A stretch of 11,451 bases of DNA, taken from NCBI GenBank assembly GCA_946497585.1, contig CAMMLF010000049.1, forward strand, positions 1-11,451, given 5' to 3'. Below are positions 1-7,700 of this stretch, one piece after another (the stretch's first letter is position 1; every line of letters starts with the position of its first letter). The stretch comes from an uncultured Clostridium sp. Lineage in GTDB: Bacteria; Bacillota; Clostridia; TANB77; CAG-508. A program made the position numbers and the translations under genes. A model generated the notes under the pieces. That model was not told where the DNA came from. It was given only the letters and a program-made list of their open reading frames with translations, and did not search any database.

Positions 1-93
1 ATAGATGCAGAATTAAAGTGTAATAGATGCAAAAAAATAATAAAAATACAAAAAGAAAAGAGTGAGGAGCACGCACAAACAATAGTGAAGTAG
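1..93 (+). CDS. Partial: C-terminal end of a Com-like zinc-ribbon protein
   Basis: The open frame enters from the left edge and gives 30 residues ending at TAG (91-93). Seen: a CxxC pair in the stretch AELKCNRCKKIIKI, followed by a charged tail. Known: Mu Com-like small phage proteins carry two CxxC pairs, and the second sits in a context such as EIKCPRCK, which this resembles. If that is right, the first pair lies upstream of the window. Com proteins bind nucleic acid, and Mu Com acts on translation. The gene lies just before the tape measure gene, in the same direction, inside the late operon. A generic zinc-ribbon protein is the main alternative. Confidence 0.5.
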   Translation: MDAELKCNRCKKIIKIQKEKSEEHAQTIVK

Positions 94-102
94 TTACCCA
101 AT

Positions 103-132
103 ACCTTTCTTTATTTTAAAGATAAAGAAGGT
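103..132 (+). promoter_or_regulatory. Hairpin covering the tape-measure ribosome binding site
   Basis: Positions 103-114 (ACCTTTCTTTAT) and 122-132 (ATAAAGAAGGT) are complementary apart from one bulged T, with a 7-nt loop. The 3' arm contains the Shine-Dalgarno stretch AAGAAGGTG (126-133), five bases before the ATG at 139. Folding would hide the ribosome binding site. No U tract follows, so it does not look like a terminator. A regulatory role is inference. Confidence 0.5.
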
Positions 133-138
133 GAAAAT

Positions 139-2340
139 ATGTCGTCTAGTTTTGGTGGCTCAGTAAAACTGACTGGTGAAAGTGAATATAGAAAAGCATT
201 AAAAGATATAACTAATAATTTGAAAAATGTTTCAAGCGAATTAAAACTAACAAATGTTCAATTTAATTCTGGAGATAAAACAGTAAAGGATGTAAAGACT
301 TCCTATTCAAACATGAATAATACTATTCAAGAGCAAAAAGAAAAAATAAGTAGCTTGAGAGTAGCATTGTCAGAAGCGGAGAAAGAGTATGGATCTAATA
401 ATGAAAAAGTAAAAAACTTTAAAACACAGCTTAATAATGCTGAAGCACAGCTTTTGCAAATGGAATCTGCAACCGACAAAAGTAATAAAGAATTAAAAGA
501 AATGAAAAATGGTTTTGACGATGCAGGTCAAAGTTCAATAAAATTTGGAGATTTACTAAAAGCCAATGTTCTAGGAGATTTTATAACTAGTGGAATAAAA
601 ACTTTAGCAAGTGGAATTAAAGAAGTTGGTTCAGCTATGCTTAACATAGGAAAGCAATCATTAGATAGTTATGCTGATTATGAGCAATTAACTGGTGGTG
701 TAGAAACACTTTTTAAAGGAAGTGCTAGTACAGTTGAAGAATATGCTCATAATGCTTACAAGACAGCAGGACTATCTGCAAATGAATATATGGACACAGT
801 AACATCTTTTAGTGCTAGTTTATTACAAAGTTTAGGCAATGATACAGAAAAGAGTGCTAAATATGCTGACCAAGCAATAACAGATATGTCAGATAATGCA
901 AATAAAATGGGTACTGATATGACAATGATCCAAAATGCATATCAAGGATTTGCTAAACAAAACTATACAATGTTAGATAACTTGAAGCTCGGCTATGGTG
1001 GAACAAAAGAAGAAATGCAACGATTATTGGAAGATGCAGAAAAACTAACAGGAAAAAAATATGATATAAGTAACTTTGCAGATATAACTCAAGCTATTCA
1101 CGCAATTCAAACAGAAATGGGTATTACAGGTACAACAGCAAAAGAAGCAAGTACAACAATTGAAGGTTCGTTAAACTCTATGAAGTCATCTTGGACAAAC
1201 TTGTTAACAGCATTTATAAGTCCTGATATGTCATTAGAAGATGAACTTAATAATTTTGTAAATACTGTTCTTACTGCTGGAGATAACATTCTTCCAAAGA
1301 TAAATTCAATAGCAGATAGTATTGTTCAAGTAATTCCAGGAATAATTGGAAAAATTAATGAAAATTTACCAACAATTTTACAAACTGGAACTGAAATTTT
1401 GCAAACTCTAATTAATGGAATTGAAACTACATTACCAAGTTTAATGCCGATGGTTACTCAACTTATTACTACATTATTAACATTCGTAACAGAAAATTTG
1501 CCAACTATAATTAATCTTGGAATAAATATTTTATTGTCGTTAATCCAAGGAATATCACAAAGCTTGCCTGAATTGATTCCAGTTGTTATTGAAGCTATTA
1601 CAACAATAGTAACTAACTTGTTAGATAACATAGATTTAATTATAGATGCAGGAATACAGTTATTGATTGGTTTGTCTGAAGGTTTAATAAATGCTTTGCC
1701 ACAATTAATTGATAAGATACCTATAATAATAGATAAATTAATAACAGCAATAACTGATAATTTACCTAAAATTATTGAAATGGGTGTTACTTTAATTATT
1801 AAGCTGGCTGAAGGATTAATTAAAGCCATTCCGCAATTAGTTAGTAAAATACCTGAAATAATTGTTGCGTTAGTAAATGGATTTGGAAACTTTTTCTCCA
1901 ACATGGCGGATGTAGGTAAAAATCTGGTTAGTGGAATTTGGGAAGGAATAAAAAACGCAAAAGATTGGTTAATAGGAAAAGTTAAAGAATGGTGTGGTAA
2001 TATTATAAATGGAATTAAATCATTTTTTGGAATACATTCCCCATCTAAAGTTTTTAAAGATGAAATAGGTACAAATTTGGCTTTAGGATTAGGAGAAGGT
2101 TTTTCTGATACAATGAAGGATGTATCACAAGACATGTCAAATTCAATTCCAAGAGAATTTGATATTAATCCTACAATTTCAGAAACTACGAATACTAGTC
2201 AATTGAGTTTAGAAAATATAACAAAAGCATTTGTTACTGCAGTTAAGAAATTAGATGCAAAAATAATTATTGATAAGGATGTTGCTGGAAGATTTGTTAT
2301 AGCATCTGTTGATAGCAATTTTGGAAAAATATATGATTAA
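139..2340 (+). CDS. Phage tail tape measure protein
   Basis: This 733-residue protein would set tail length and thread through the tail tube; at the usual 1.5 angstroms per residue it predicts a tail near 110 nm. Seen: an N-terminal start SSSFGGSVKLTGESEYRKAL of the PblA/tape-measure type, a coiled-coil stretch at about residues 45-125, a helical region to about 380, long hydrophobic amphipathic segments at about 375-620 that include four 44-residue repeats, and the family's late motif GIHSPSKVFKDEIG near residues 630-645. The start is the ATG with SD AAGGTG five bases away. It precedes the Dit gene by 11 bases, the standard siphovirus order. The ribosome binding site lies in a hairpin. Confidence 0.95.
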   Translation: MSSSFGGSVKLTGESEYRKALKDITNNLKNVSSELKLTNVQFNSGDKTVKDVKTSYSNMNNTIQEQKEKISSLRVALSEAEKEYGSNNEKVKNFKTQLNNAEAQLLQMESATDKSNKELKEMKNGFDDAGQSSIKFGDLLKANVLGDFITSGIKTLASGIKEVGSAMLNIGKQSLDSYADYEQLTGGVETLFKGSASTVEEYAHNAYKTAGLSANEYMDTVTSFSASLLQSLGNDTEKSAKYADQAITDMSDNANKMGTDMTMIQNAYQGFAKQNYTMLDNLKLGYGGTKEEMQRLLEDAEKLTGKKYDISNFADITQAIHAIQTEMGITGTTAKEASTTIEGSLNSMKSSWTNLLTAFISPDMSLEDELNNFVNTVLTAGDNILPKINSIADSIVQVIPGIIGKINENLPTILQTGTEILQTLINGIETTLPSLMPMVTQLITTLLTFVTENLPTIINLGINILLSLIQGISQSLPELIPVVIEAITTIVTNLLDNIDLIIDAGIQLLIGLSEGLINALPQLIDKIPIIIDKLITAITDNLPKIIEMGVTLIIKLAEGLIKAIPQLVSKIPEIIVALVNGFGNFFSNMADVGKNLVSGIWEGIKNAKDWLIGKVKEWCGNIINGIKSFFGIHSPSKVFKDEIGTNLALGLGEGFSDTMKDVSQDMSNSIPREFDINPTISETTNTSQLSLENITKAFVTAVKKLDAKIIIDKDVAGRFVIASVDSNFGKIYD
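1387..1914 (+). repeat. Four tandem 132-bp (44-residue) repeats inside the tape measure gene
   Basis: Residues 417-460, 461-504, 505-548 and 549-592 align end to end without gaps. Each opens with a pattern like G-x-x-(I/L)-L-x-x-L-x-(E/Q/N)-G-(I/L), followed by (L/I)-P-x-L at repeat positions 16-19. A degenerate fifth unit starts at residue 593 (GKNLVSGIWEGIKNA). Forty-four residues equals four hendecads, which fits a long helical rod. The DNA copies have diverged more than the protein pattern. Confidence 0.75.
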
Positions 2341-2351
2341 GGAGATGCAAA

Positions 2352-3206
2352 ATGAAAGTAAGAAGATTTTTATTAGAGAATGAAAAAGGACAACGATACA
2401 GACTAGATAGTTTAAATGAAGGTTGCTTTCTTACTTCTCCTAGCAACTTGGGTTATTCATATGAATCAGATTTTGAAAGATTAGGTTATAATTTTATCGA
2501 GAATAATAGAAAAATTGAACAGAAAAATCCTAGTGGAACAGCATATTTTAAATCATACGATAAGGTAAAAGAGTTTATAGATTTTATTGAAAACTCTATA
2601 AAATTAAAATGGATATATATAGTACCTTATGATTCTACTGAAAAAACATATTATAGAGATGTATCTATGATAAGATTGGATAAAACCGAAAAAGAAGGAA
2701 AATGGCTTGCTTGTCCTGTTGAATTTGCTGGCTTGTCTTTATGGTATGAAGAAAATACAGTAATTTATACTATAACACCACAAACTGATGAAATTCGTTG
2801 GGATTTTAAATGGGATAGTAAGTTTTCAGACTACGATTCAAGAAATCTACAGTATGTTAATAAAGGTCACACAGATGCTCCTATTTTAGTTCAAATGGAT
2901 GGGCATCTAGTAAATCCTAGAATTGAGCTATATGTAGATGGAGAACTATATCAAAGTGTAAAGATAACAGTAGAAATACAAGAATATGAGAAATTATTAT
3001 ATGGAACTAAAGAAAATGACTTTTATATAATGAAGCAAAATACAGATGGTACAACAACAAGTTTATTTGATTTAGATCATATAGATTTTGAGAATGATAA
3101 TGTAATAAGAATACCTGTAAATAGAAGTTGTGAATTAAGATTAACAGCAGATAATGAAGTATTAAATGCACAAGTAACTGTATTACCTCAATATAAAGCT
3201 GTTTAG
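2352..3206 (+). CDS. Distal tail protein (Dit-like, siphovirus tail component)
   Basis: This 284-residue protein is predicted to form the ring joining the tail tube to the baseplate. Seen: the N-terminal pattern RRFLLENEKGQRYRLDSLN and an early aromatic/glycine-rich section, then a second domain from about residue 135 with alternating beta-type stretches. Known: Dit proteins have an N-terminal ring-forming domain and a C-terminal galectin-like domain, and sit directly after the tape measure gene. Both length and position fit. The SD GGAG precedes the ATG by 7 bases, and the gene starts 11 bases after the tape measure stop. The call rests more on position and general pattern than on a catalytic motif. 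Confidence 0.8.
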   Translation: MKVRRFLLENEKGQRYRLDSLNEGCFLTSPSNLGYSYESDFERLGYNFIENNRKIEQKNPSGTAYFKSYDKVKEFIDFIENSIKLKWIYIVPYDSTEKTYYRDVSMIRLDKTEKEGKWLACPVEFAGLSLWYEENTVIYTITPQTDEIRWDFKWDSKFSDYDSRNLQYVNKGHTDAPILVQMDGHLVNPRIELYVDGELYQSVKITVEIQEYEKLLYGTKENDFYIMKQNTDGTTTSLFDLDHIDFENDNVIRIPVNRSCELRLTADNEVLNAQVTVLPQYKAV

Positions 3207-3215
3207 GAGGTATTT

Positions 3216-4445
3216 ATGGAAAATCAACTAACAATTAAATTTAACGACAAAGATTATACTTTAATTTACAATGAACAATCAGGATATTATGAAATAGATT
3301 TACAAGCTCCAAATTTGGGTGGAGTTTATGATATAGATATTACATTTAGAGATATTTTTGGAGAAATTTACACAGATGAAGCAACTATTCAAGTATTAGC
3401 AAAAGAGCCTATAAGAATAGAACAAAATAAAGTATTTATGTGGATTTTTGATTATTTTACATTTAAAGTAAAGGATATTGTAGAATTATCAAATTATAAA
3501 ATAAATATAGATGAAGAAACTAATTCAAATACAATTATAGATGTATTAAAGAAAACAACAGCTAAAGCCAGAGATATTATTGTAATTAAAAAGAATAATA
3601 AGATTATATATTGGGGAACTATAAATAACATTCAAAATACAGATGGACAAAATCTGTATGAATATATTATTAAGTATGCTACTAATCTATTTGACCAAGA
3701 TATTATTCTAGAAGATGAAAATTTAATTAGTTCTACAGGAATAGAAGATTTTATAGCAAATGCAATAAATAAGAACTTTATACAAAATGAAGATACATTT
3801 ATAAATAAAACATATATGCAAGTAGTAGTAAAAACACATACTAAAAAGCAGACAAGTGTAACAAATGTGGAAAATAACATCTATAATTTACATACATATA
3901 TGACTAACTGTACGCAAAATTATGATATTGTGTACAGTTTTTCTATTGTAAATAAGAAATTTGTAATAACAATCGAGAATAAAGCAATTAATAAAGAGTT
4001 AATTGATGTAAATGCTCAGCCTATTTCAAACTACAACGAAGTTTTTGAAACAGATGTAGTAAGTAAGGTTATTGTTTTAACCAGTACAAATACTTATACA
4101 TTATATTTGTTAAATGATAGGACAACGACAACAGATATGACAAATCCTAATAGAGCAGATGGTAAAACAGTAACAGTTTATACAGAAAATTATGAGGATG
4201 CACCTCAGACTGCATTAGATCAGATAAAACAAAATGCTTACAATCATAAAATAACATTTAATTATTATGATAGGTTGATTCCAGTTGGAACACCTATTGC
4301 TATAAAAACAAAACAGTCTTTAATATTTGATACTTATATTTCTGCAATAAAAATAACACAAAGTAAGTTTATTGAATATACATGTGGAAATATTAGAGTT
4401 AAATTTATAGATAAATTATTAAAAGAAAGGAGCAAAAATGCTTAA
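3216..4445 (+). CDS. Baseplate hub / tail-associated protein (gp27-like, Gp37-type)
   Basis: This 409-residue protein is predicted to form the trimeric hub closing the tail tube. Seen: an N-terminal beta-rich section of about 60 residues (YYEIDLQAPNLGGVYDIDIT), then a stretch typical of hub proteins in which a short membrane-free domain makes an operand such as ARDIIVIKKNNKIIYWGTIN (about residues 120-139), and a C-terminal part with GTPIAIKTKQSLIFDTYISA, as in prophage hub proteins near the surface-insertion domains. No peptidase or lysozyme domain is visible, so this is a short, non-enzymatic hub. The SD AGGAGG is 6 bases before the ATG. Its last 8 bases overlap the fibre start in the stretch ATGCTTAA, which suggests translational coupling. 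Confidence 0.75.
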   Translation: MENQLTIKFNDKDYTLIYNEQSGYYEIDLQAPNLGGVYDIDITFRDIFGEIYTDEATIQVLAKEPIRIEQNKVFMWIFDYFTFKVKDIVELSNYKINIDEETNSNTIIDVLKKTTAKARDIIVIKKNNKIIYWGTINNIQNTDGQNLYEYIIKYATNLFDQDIILEDENLISSTGIEDFIANAINKNFIQNEDTFINKTYMQVVVKTHTKKQTSVTNVENNIYNLHTYMTNCTQNYDIVYSFSIVNKKFVITIENKAINKELIDVNAQPISNYNEVFETDVVSKVIVLTSTNTYTLYLLNDRTTTTDMTNPNRADGKTVTVYTENYEDAPQTALDQIKQNAYNHKITFNYYDRLIPVGTPIAIKTKQSLIFDTYISAIKITQSKFIEYTCGNIRVKFIDKLLKERSKNA

Positions 4446-5082
4446 AGGACACGTTTTTTCAAAACAAATTTTTGGAAACCCAATATTTGCATTATTTATA
4501 AATACTTTTTTAAACGGAAAAGATGGAGTTTCAAATAATTATAAAAATGGTATGCAGGTTACATATAGTGGTTCAAATGTTACTGTAGCAAGCGGAGCAG
4601 TTTGCATACAGGGAAGATTTTTGGAAGAGGACACAGGTAGTACAATTCCTGCAGGCGCAGATACTGTTTACTGTAAGCTAGTAATAGAAGTAAACTTAGA
4701 TTTGCAAAATACTGAAAGCCAATTCAATCAAGCGTCTTATAAAGTTGTTAAATCTGCAAGTGGCTATCCAAATTTAACACAAACTAATATTGTAAAGAAC
4801 AATGCTGGAGTATATCAATACGAATTGGCAAGATTTAGAACTAACGCTTCTGGAATAACAGATTTTCAAGACGAGCGTACATTTTTGGACTTTGACACTA
4901 TTTATGACGAAATGGAAGCGGAATATGGAGCTGTATTACAACAGTTAAAAGATGAATTAGATAGAATAAAGGACCAGAGCGATGTATTATTAAAAACAGG
5001 AGGAACAGTAAGTGGAAAAATTGAAGTCGGTACTGGTGGCGATATTAGTGGTAATATTAGTGCTAATGCTCGGAACGGCTAA
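4438..5082 (+). CDS. Tail fibre / baseplate appendage protein, N-terminal part (frame broken)
   Basis: This frame gives 214 residues. Seen: a conserved anchor-like N-terminus (MLKGHVFSKQIFGNPIFAL), a beta-rich middle with VTVASGAVCIQGRFL, a short helical section at about residues 155-185 (EMEAEYGAVLQQLKDELDRI) and the fibre phrase LLKTGGTVSGKIEVGTGGD. The expected continuation of that phrase (a TANKLKTAR-type stretch) lies one base out of frame from 5075; here the frame ends after three off-pattern residues at TAA (5080-5082). Reading through with one A of 5074-5075 removed gives one 352-residue fibre ending at 5497. The start overlaps the hub gene by 8 bases; SD AAGGAG lies upstream. The product likely attaches to the hub or Dit and contacts the host surface. 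Confidence 0.85.
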   Translation: MLKGHVFSKQIFGNPIFALFINTFLNGKDGVSNNYKNGMQVTYSGSNVTVASGAVCIQGRFLEEDTGSTIPAGADTVYCKLVIEVNLDLQNTESQFNQASYKVVKSASGYPNLTQTNIVKNNAGVYQYELARFRTNASGITDFQDERTFLDFDTIYDEMEAEYGAVLQQLKDELDRIKDQSDVLLKTGGTVSGKIEVGTGGDISGNISANARNG

Positions 5083-5497
5083 TAAGTTAAAAACAGCAAG
5101 GCAAATTGCTCTAACAGGAGCAGTTAGTGGTTCTACTAATTTTGATGGAAGCGGAAATGTTAGTATAACAACTAAGCAAGCAAATATTGCAGTGATAACT
5201 GGTAGTACAACAACTACAAGTGACAGTTTGACAGCCACTACTAAAGTAAACTATCCAAGTGGATATAATGTTAATAATTGTGTAGTTATATCTATAATGG
5301 GAGGAAGAACGGTTGGAGGAATAGATTATCCATGGACTACATCTTTGGGAAAAGATTCATCAAGTTTTTTACTGGGATGTGCTGAATTAGGTGTAAGTCT
5401 AGATTCTGATGGGATTACTGTTAGGAGAAGTAAAATAAGTGATAGTGAACCAGTTTCTACTAAAAAGTTTAAACTAGTTCTTATGAAAGTTTCTTAG
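5012..5497 (+). CDS. Tail fibre protein, C-terminal part in the shifted frame
   Basis: This frame is the continuation of the fibre gene that starts at 4438. Fibre-like content begins at 5075 with TANKLKTARQIALTGAVSGS, followed by NFDGSGNVSITTKQ, a very common phage fibre repeat style, and a receptor-distal C-terminus (DYPWTTSLGKDSSSFLLG). An ATG opens the frame at 5012, and another lies at 5066, but neither has a clear ribosome binding site, and the residues before 5075 are a hydrophobic out-of-frame reading of the upstream fibre section. I therefore do not think it starts independently. It could be made only if the break at 5074 is a sequencing error, a recoding site or a tolerated initiation. 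The stop is followed by an AGGAGG site for the next gene. Confidence 0.6.
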   Translation: MEKLKSVLVAILVVILVLMLGTANKLKTARQIALTGAVSGSTNFDGSGNVSITTKQANIAVITGSTTTTSDSLTATTKVNYPSGYNVNNCVVISIMGGRTVGGIDYPWTTSLGKDSSSFLLGCAELGVSLDSDGITVRRSKISDSEPVSTKKFKLVLMKVS

Positions 5498-5506
5498 GAG
5501 GAACTT

Positions 5507-5686
5507 ATGGCAAATAAAATATTAGAAGTAATAGTAGAGCCTACAAAACTTTATGTGGGAGATAAATTTAGACTAAAAGTAAAAGTACAGTTTACTCCTT
5601 CATATAACTTAGTAACACAAGATAATAACAATCTTATAACAGAAGATGAAAATCAAATAATTACACAAGGAGATTATTATGAATAA
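5507..5686 (+). CDS. Small phage protein of unknown function (59 aa)
   Basis: ATG at 5507 follows a perfect SD (AGGAGG, 5497-5502) by 4 bases. The 59-residue product begins MANKILEVIVEPTKLYVGDK and contains FRLKVKVQFTP, a pattern like the first strands of an Ig-like or fibre beta domain, then an acidic and polar tail ending GDYYE. Its last 8 bases (ATGAATAA) overlap the start of the next gene, the same style of coupling as between hub and fibre. That strong context makes it a real gene despite its size. It may be a small structural or chaperone protein for the fibre cluster; its function is not recognised. Confidence 0.8.
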   Translation: MANKILEVIVEPTKLYVGDKFRLKVKVQFTPSYNLVTQDNNNLITEDENQIITQGDYYE

Positions 5687-6071
5687 GAAAATAACAGAAT
5701 TAACACAAGCTATCGAAGTAAATGATAATGATATAGTAATGATTGTACAATCCAATGAAAATAGACAAGTTAAAGCAGAGCAACTTACACAACATACATA
5801 CAATTTAATTTTAACCGCAAATGTAGCTGCAGGAGGAGAAATAACACTACCATTTTACTATAAAGTAGGTGGAAATGTATTGCAAGTTTATTATATGGGA
5901 CTTCTATTACTTCTTAGCTCAGACGACGCAGGAACAGATGGACACTATAGAGAAGTAGGAGAAGCAGATAGTATAAGCAATAAAATAAAATTAACTACAG
6001 ATTGGAGTGCTGATAAAGGAGAATACTTTAAATTTGTTGTGAAAGGGGGGTACACAAATGAAACCACTTAA
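5679..6071 (+). CDS. Fibre-type structural protein (130 aa)
   Basis: The 130-residue product opens with KITELTQAIEVNDNDIVMIV, then QSNENRQVKAEQL. Known: phage tail and head fibre proteins often begin this way, with a short helix, a 'DND(L/I)' turn and a strand leading to a K-AEQL or K-TLANL segment that joins the particle. The rest is beta-rich with a hydrophobic run YYMGLLLLLSSDDAG and a terminal FKFVVKGGYTNETT. SD AAGGAG is 7 bases from the ATG. It overlaps the preceding small gene by 8 bases and the following gene by 14, so the three are probably made together. Likely an adhesion or fibre-capping part; exact role not known. Confidence 0.65.
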   Translation: MNKKITELTQAIEVNDNDIVMIVQSNENRQVKAEQLTQHTYNLILTANVAAGGEITLPFYYKVGGNVLQVYYMGLLLLLSSDDAGTDGHYREVGEADSISNKIKLTTDWSADKGEYFKFVVKGGYTNETT

Positions 6072-6810
6072 TATATTAATGAATATTCCAAATGCAGGAT
6101 TTCATAATAGTATCTATAGAGGTAAAGATATTACGGATTTATTCTATGATGGTACTCTATCAAAACAAATTGCAGCAGAAACTTTTGATGACATTTTTAT
6201 AGGGGATTATATAATAGGAAAAAATAGCAATAGAAAATATTTAGTAGCAGATATAAATTACAGATTGCATACAGGAGATACAGAATGTACAACACCACAT
6301 ATTCTAATGATACCAGAAAAAGTAATGGGTACTAGTTATATGAATGATAGTAGTACAAGTACTGGTGCTTATGCAGAAAGCAAAATGCGTAAAGAAAATT
6401 TAGAAGGTTTTAGACAAACAATAAGAAATGATTTTTATAATAGTCATATTTTAAACCATAGAGAATATTTTCAAGATGCAGTTACAGACAATTATGCTAG
6501 TTCAGGAAATTGGTATGACTCTGATATAGAACTTATGAATGAATTTATGGTATATGGTTCACTAATTTATTCTCCTGCTAGGACAAATGCAATAAATTCT
6601 CATGTTGAGACTATAGATAGTACACAATTAGCAATATTTAAAATGAGAGCGGATTTAATTATAGGCTTTGATAATACTGCTAGAACTGGTTATTGGCTAA
6701 GAGATGTTGCAAATAATATGGGCTTTGCAGCTATTGGAATAAATGGTTTACCTAATGCGTTTTATAGTTCGGACTGGTATGGTGTTAGACCAGCGTTTTT
6801 AGTATATTAA
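6058..6810 (+). CDS. Receptor-binding-type protein with C-terminal lectin-like (DUF6273-type) domain
   Basis: This 250-residue protein starts MKPLNILMNIPNAGF and continues with a section FDDIFIGDYIIGKNSNRKYL. Seen at the end: TGYWLRDVANNMGFAAIG, then SSDWYGVRPAFLVY at the stop. Known: DUF6273 and related C-type-lectin/FGE-like folds end with 'YWLRS ... GVRPAL', and phage proteins of this type display a variable surface near the C-terminus. The IGDYI and MIP sections also fit that family. It is therefore a good candidate for host-surface recognition. SD AAAGGGGGG precedes the ATG by 7 bases. It overlaps the preceding gene by 14 bases. No reverse transcriptase or template repeat is seen in the window. 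Confidence 0.7.
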   Translation: MKPLNILMNIPNAGFHNSIYRGKDITDLFYDGTLSKQIAAETFDDIFIGDYIIGKNSNRKYLVADINYRLHTGDTECTTPHILMIPEKVMGTSYMNDSSTSTGAYAESKMRKENLEGFRQTIRNDFYNSHILNHREYFQDAVTDNYASSGNWYDSDIELMNEFMVYGSLIYSPARTNAINSHVETIDSTQLAIFKMRADLIIGFDNTARTGYWLRDVANNMGFAAIGINGLPNAFYSSDWYGVRPAFLVY

Positions 6811-6892
6811 AATAAAAGGAGTAAAATAGGTAACAACATTTTACAAAAGCGTATACTTATGTAATTTTAATATAAAAGGAGTAGGCAAACAA

Positions 6893-7231
6893 ATGGAAAG
6901 TACAATAATAGTAGCTATTATTACTGTAGCAGGAACAATAGCAAATACAATAATAAGTAAGAGAACAAATAAAAAAGCGGATAAGATAGTTGATTTAGAT
7001 AAAAAAATAGAAAAAATGCAAGAAGAAAACAAAAAAGATATGCTAGAGCATACTTTAGATGCAGATAAAACTTATTTAATAAACTTTCTATCCGATTTAG
7101 AAAATGGAATAAAAAAGACAGATATACAAATAAAAAGAACATATGAAGTGTATGAAAGATATAGAAAAAATGGTGGAAATAGTTATGTGCATGACAAATG
7201 GGAAGAAGAAAAGAACAAAGGATTATTGTAG
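6893..7231 (+). CDS. Holin-region single-pass membrane protein, copy 1 (112 aa)
   Basis: The N-terminus (STIIVAIITVAGTIANTIIS, residues 3-22) is one membrane segment, followed by a basic stretch (KRTNKKADK), a charged helix at about residues 30-55, and a conserved C-terminal half ending in NGGNSYVHDKWEEEKNKGLL. Known: small proteins with a final 'GGNSY(V/I)-x-x-(K/L)-W/F-E' occur beside the lysis genes of many Gram-positive phages and are sometimes annotated as holin-like. A role in the membrane step of lysis is inferred from position. The best SD (AAAGGAG) is about 11 bases before ATG, rather long. It precedes the micro-ORF by 17 bases. Confidence 0.75.
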   Translation: MESTIIVAIITVAGTIANTIISKRTNKKADKIVDLDKKIEKMQEENKKDMLEHTLDADKTYLINFLSDLENGIKKTDIQIKRTYEVYERYRKNGGNSYVHDKWEEEKNKGLL

Positions 7232-7248
7232 AAAGGAGAACAAAAAGT

Positions 7249-7317
7249 ATGAATAAAAACCAGCAAAGCCTTGGGGCTGTATATATATACACACACAAGC
7301 ATTTTAAAGAAAAATAA
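7249..7317 (+). CDS. Micro-ORF, copy 1 (22 aa) with dinucleotide tract
   Basis: ATG at 7249 has an SD (AAAGGAG) 10 bases upstream, and the product is MNKNQQSLGAVYIYTHKH followed by FKEK. The central codons are a TA/CA dinucleotide run (7280-7296). Copy 2 at 8056 has the same first 11 residues except for two substitutions, and the same ribosome binding site. Preservation of both start and SD suggests translation. The GCC-TTGG-GGC stretch also could form a small RNA stem, so the conserved object may be the RNA. Function is not recognised. Confidence 0.5.
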   Translation: MNKNQQSLGAVYIYTHKHFKEK

Positions 7318-7323
7318 ACAGAA

Positions 7324-7350
7324 AAGAGGTGAGCAGTAATGCAACCTCTT
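7324..7350 (+). promoter_or_regulatory. RBS-hiding hairpin with the start codon in its loop, copy 1
   Basis: AAGAGGT (7324-7330), which is the Shine-Dalgarno site, is exactly complementary to ACCTCTT (7344-7350) in codons 2-4 of the gene starting at 7339. The loop is 13 nt and contains the ATG. Copy 2 preserves the stem and the loop length at 8133-8157. Confidence 0.6.
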
Positions 7351-7689
7351 GCGTATAAAATCAAACAAATTTTAAATAGATTAGATAGTTTAGAAGATAA
7401 ACAAAAGACAGTAATAGTTGTAGATAATCTAAATGGAGGAACTAGCAAGACTATAGACATAGAGATTACTAGCAATTGTTCAATTTTAGTTTTATTGCCA
7501 AATGCGATGTACTTAATTAGTTTTGTCAGCAATGGACATGGAATATATAGTATATCTGGCGAAGTAAAAATTACTGAGGGAAGTGGAGGAAAGCAATATA
7601 GCATTTCAAAAGCAACAGAACAAAATCACTTCACATTTTCTATAGACGCATGGCAATACGCGACTTTAATTTTTAATATGAAAATTTAA
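7339..7689 (+). CDS. Unknown, short fibre-like protein after copy 1 (116 aa)
   Basis: The 116-residue product starts MQPLAYKIKQILNRLDSLED, a short amphipathic helix likely to form a coiled coil, then a beta-rich remainder (KTVIVVDNLNGGTSKTIDIE and a late WQYATLIFNMKI). A helix followed by a beta sandwich is the layout of small phage receptor-binding or fibre-tip proteins, so a surface role is possible, but I do not recognise the family. The start has SD AGAGGTG, 7 bases away, inside a hairpin, and an upstream TAATG arrangement would allow coupling to a reading frame arriving from the micro-ORF region. It shares only M-x-P-L with the gene at 8147. Confidence 0.75.
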   Translation: MQPLAYKIKQILNRLDSLEDKQKTVIVVDNLNGGTSKTIDIEITSNCSILVLLPNAMYLISFVSNGHGIYSISGEVKITEGSGGKQYSISKATEQNHFTFSIDAWQYATLIFNMKI

Positions 7690-7700
7690 AAGGAGAAAAG

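Noticed and set aside
1458..2135. Long minus-strand frame (225 codons)
   Set aside because: It mirrors the repeat region of the tape measure gene, has no ribosome binding site, and the plus-strand protein is clearly real.
6049..6069. RBS hairpin at the gene starting at 6058, like those at 7339 and 8147
   Set aside because: Only GGT/ACC pairs cleanly, then a mismatch breaks the stem; the M-K-P-L start alone is not enough.
6058..6810. Full diversity-generating retroelement
   Set aside because: Only the lectin-like target layout is present. I found neither a reverse transcriptase frame nor a second copy of the 3' end in the window.
6811..6892. Twelve-codon frame after an AAAGGAG site (starting near 6826)
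   Set aside because: It would need an ATA start and is too short to support; it may be a decayed spacer.
6921..7604. Long minus-strand frame (227 codons), very rich in Leu, Phe and Cys
   Set aside because: The composition is the complement of A-rich plus-strand genes; it crosses three plausible plus-strand genes and has no start signals.
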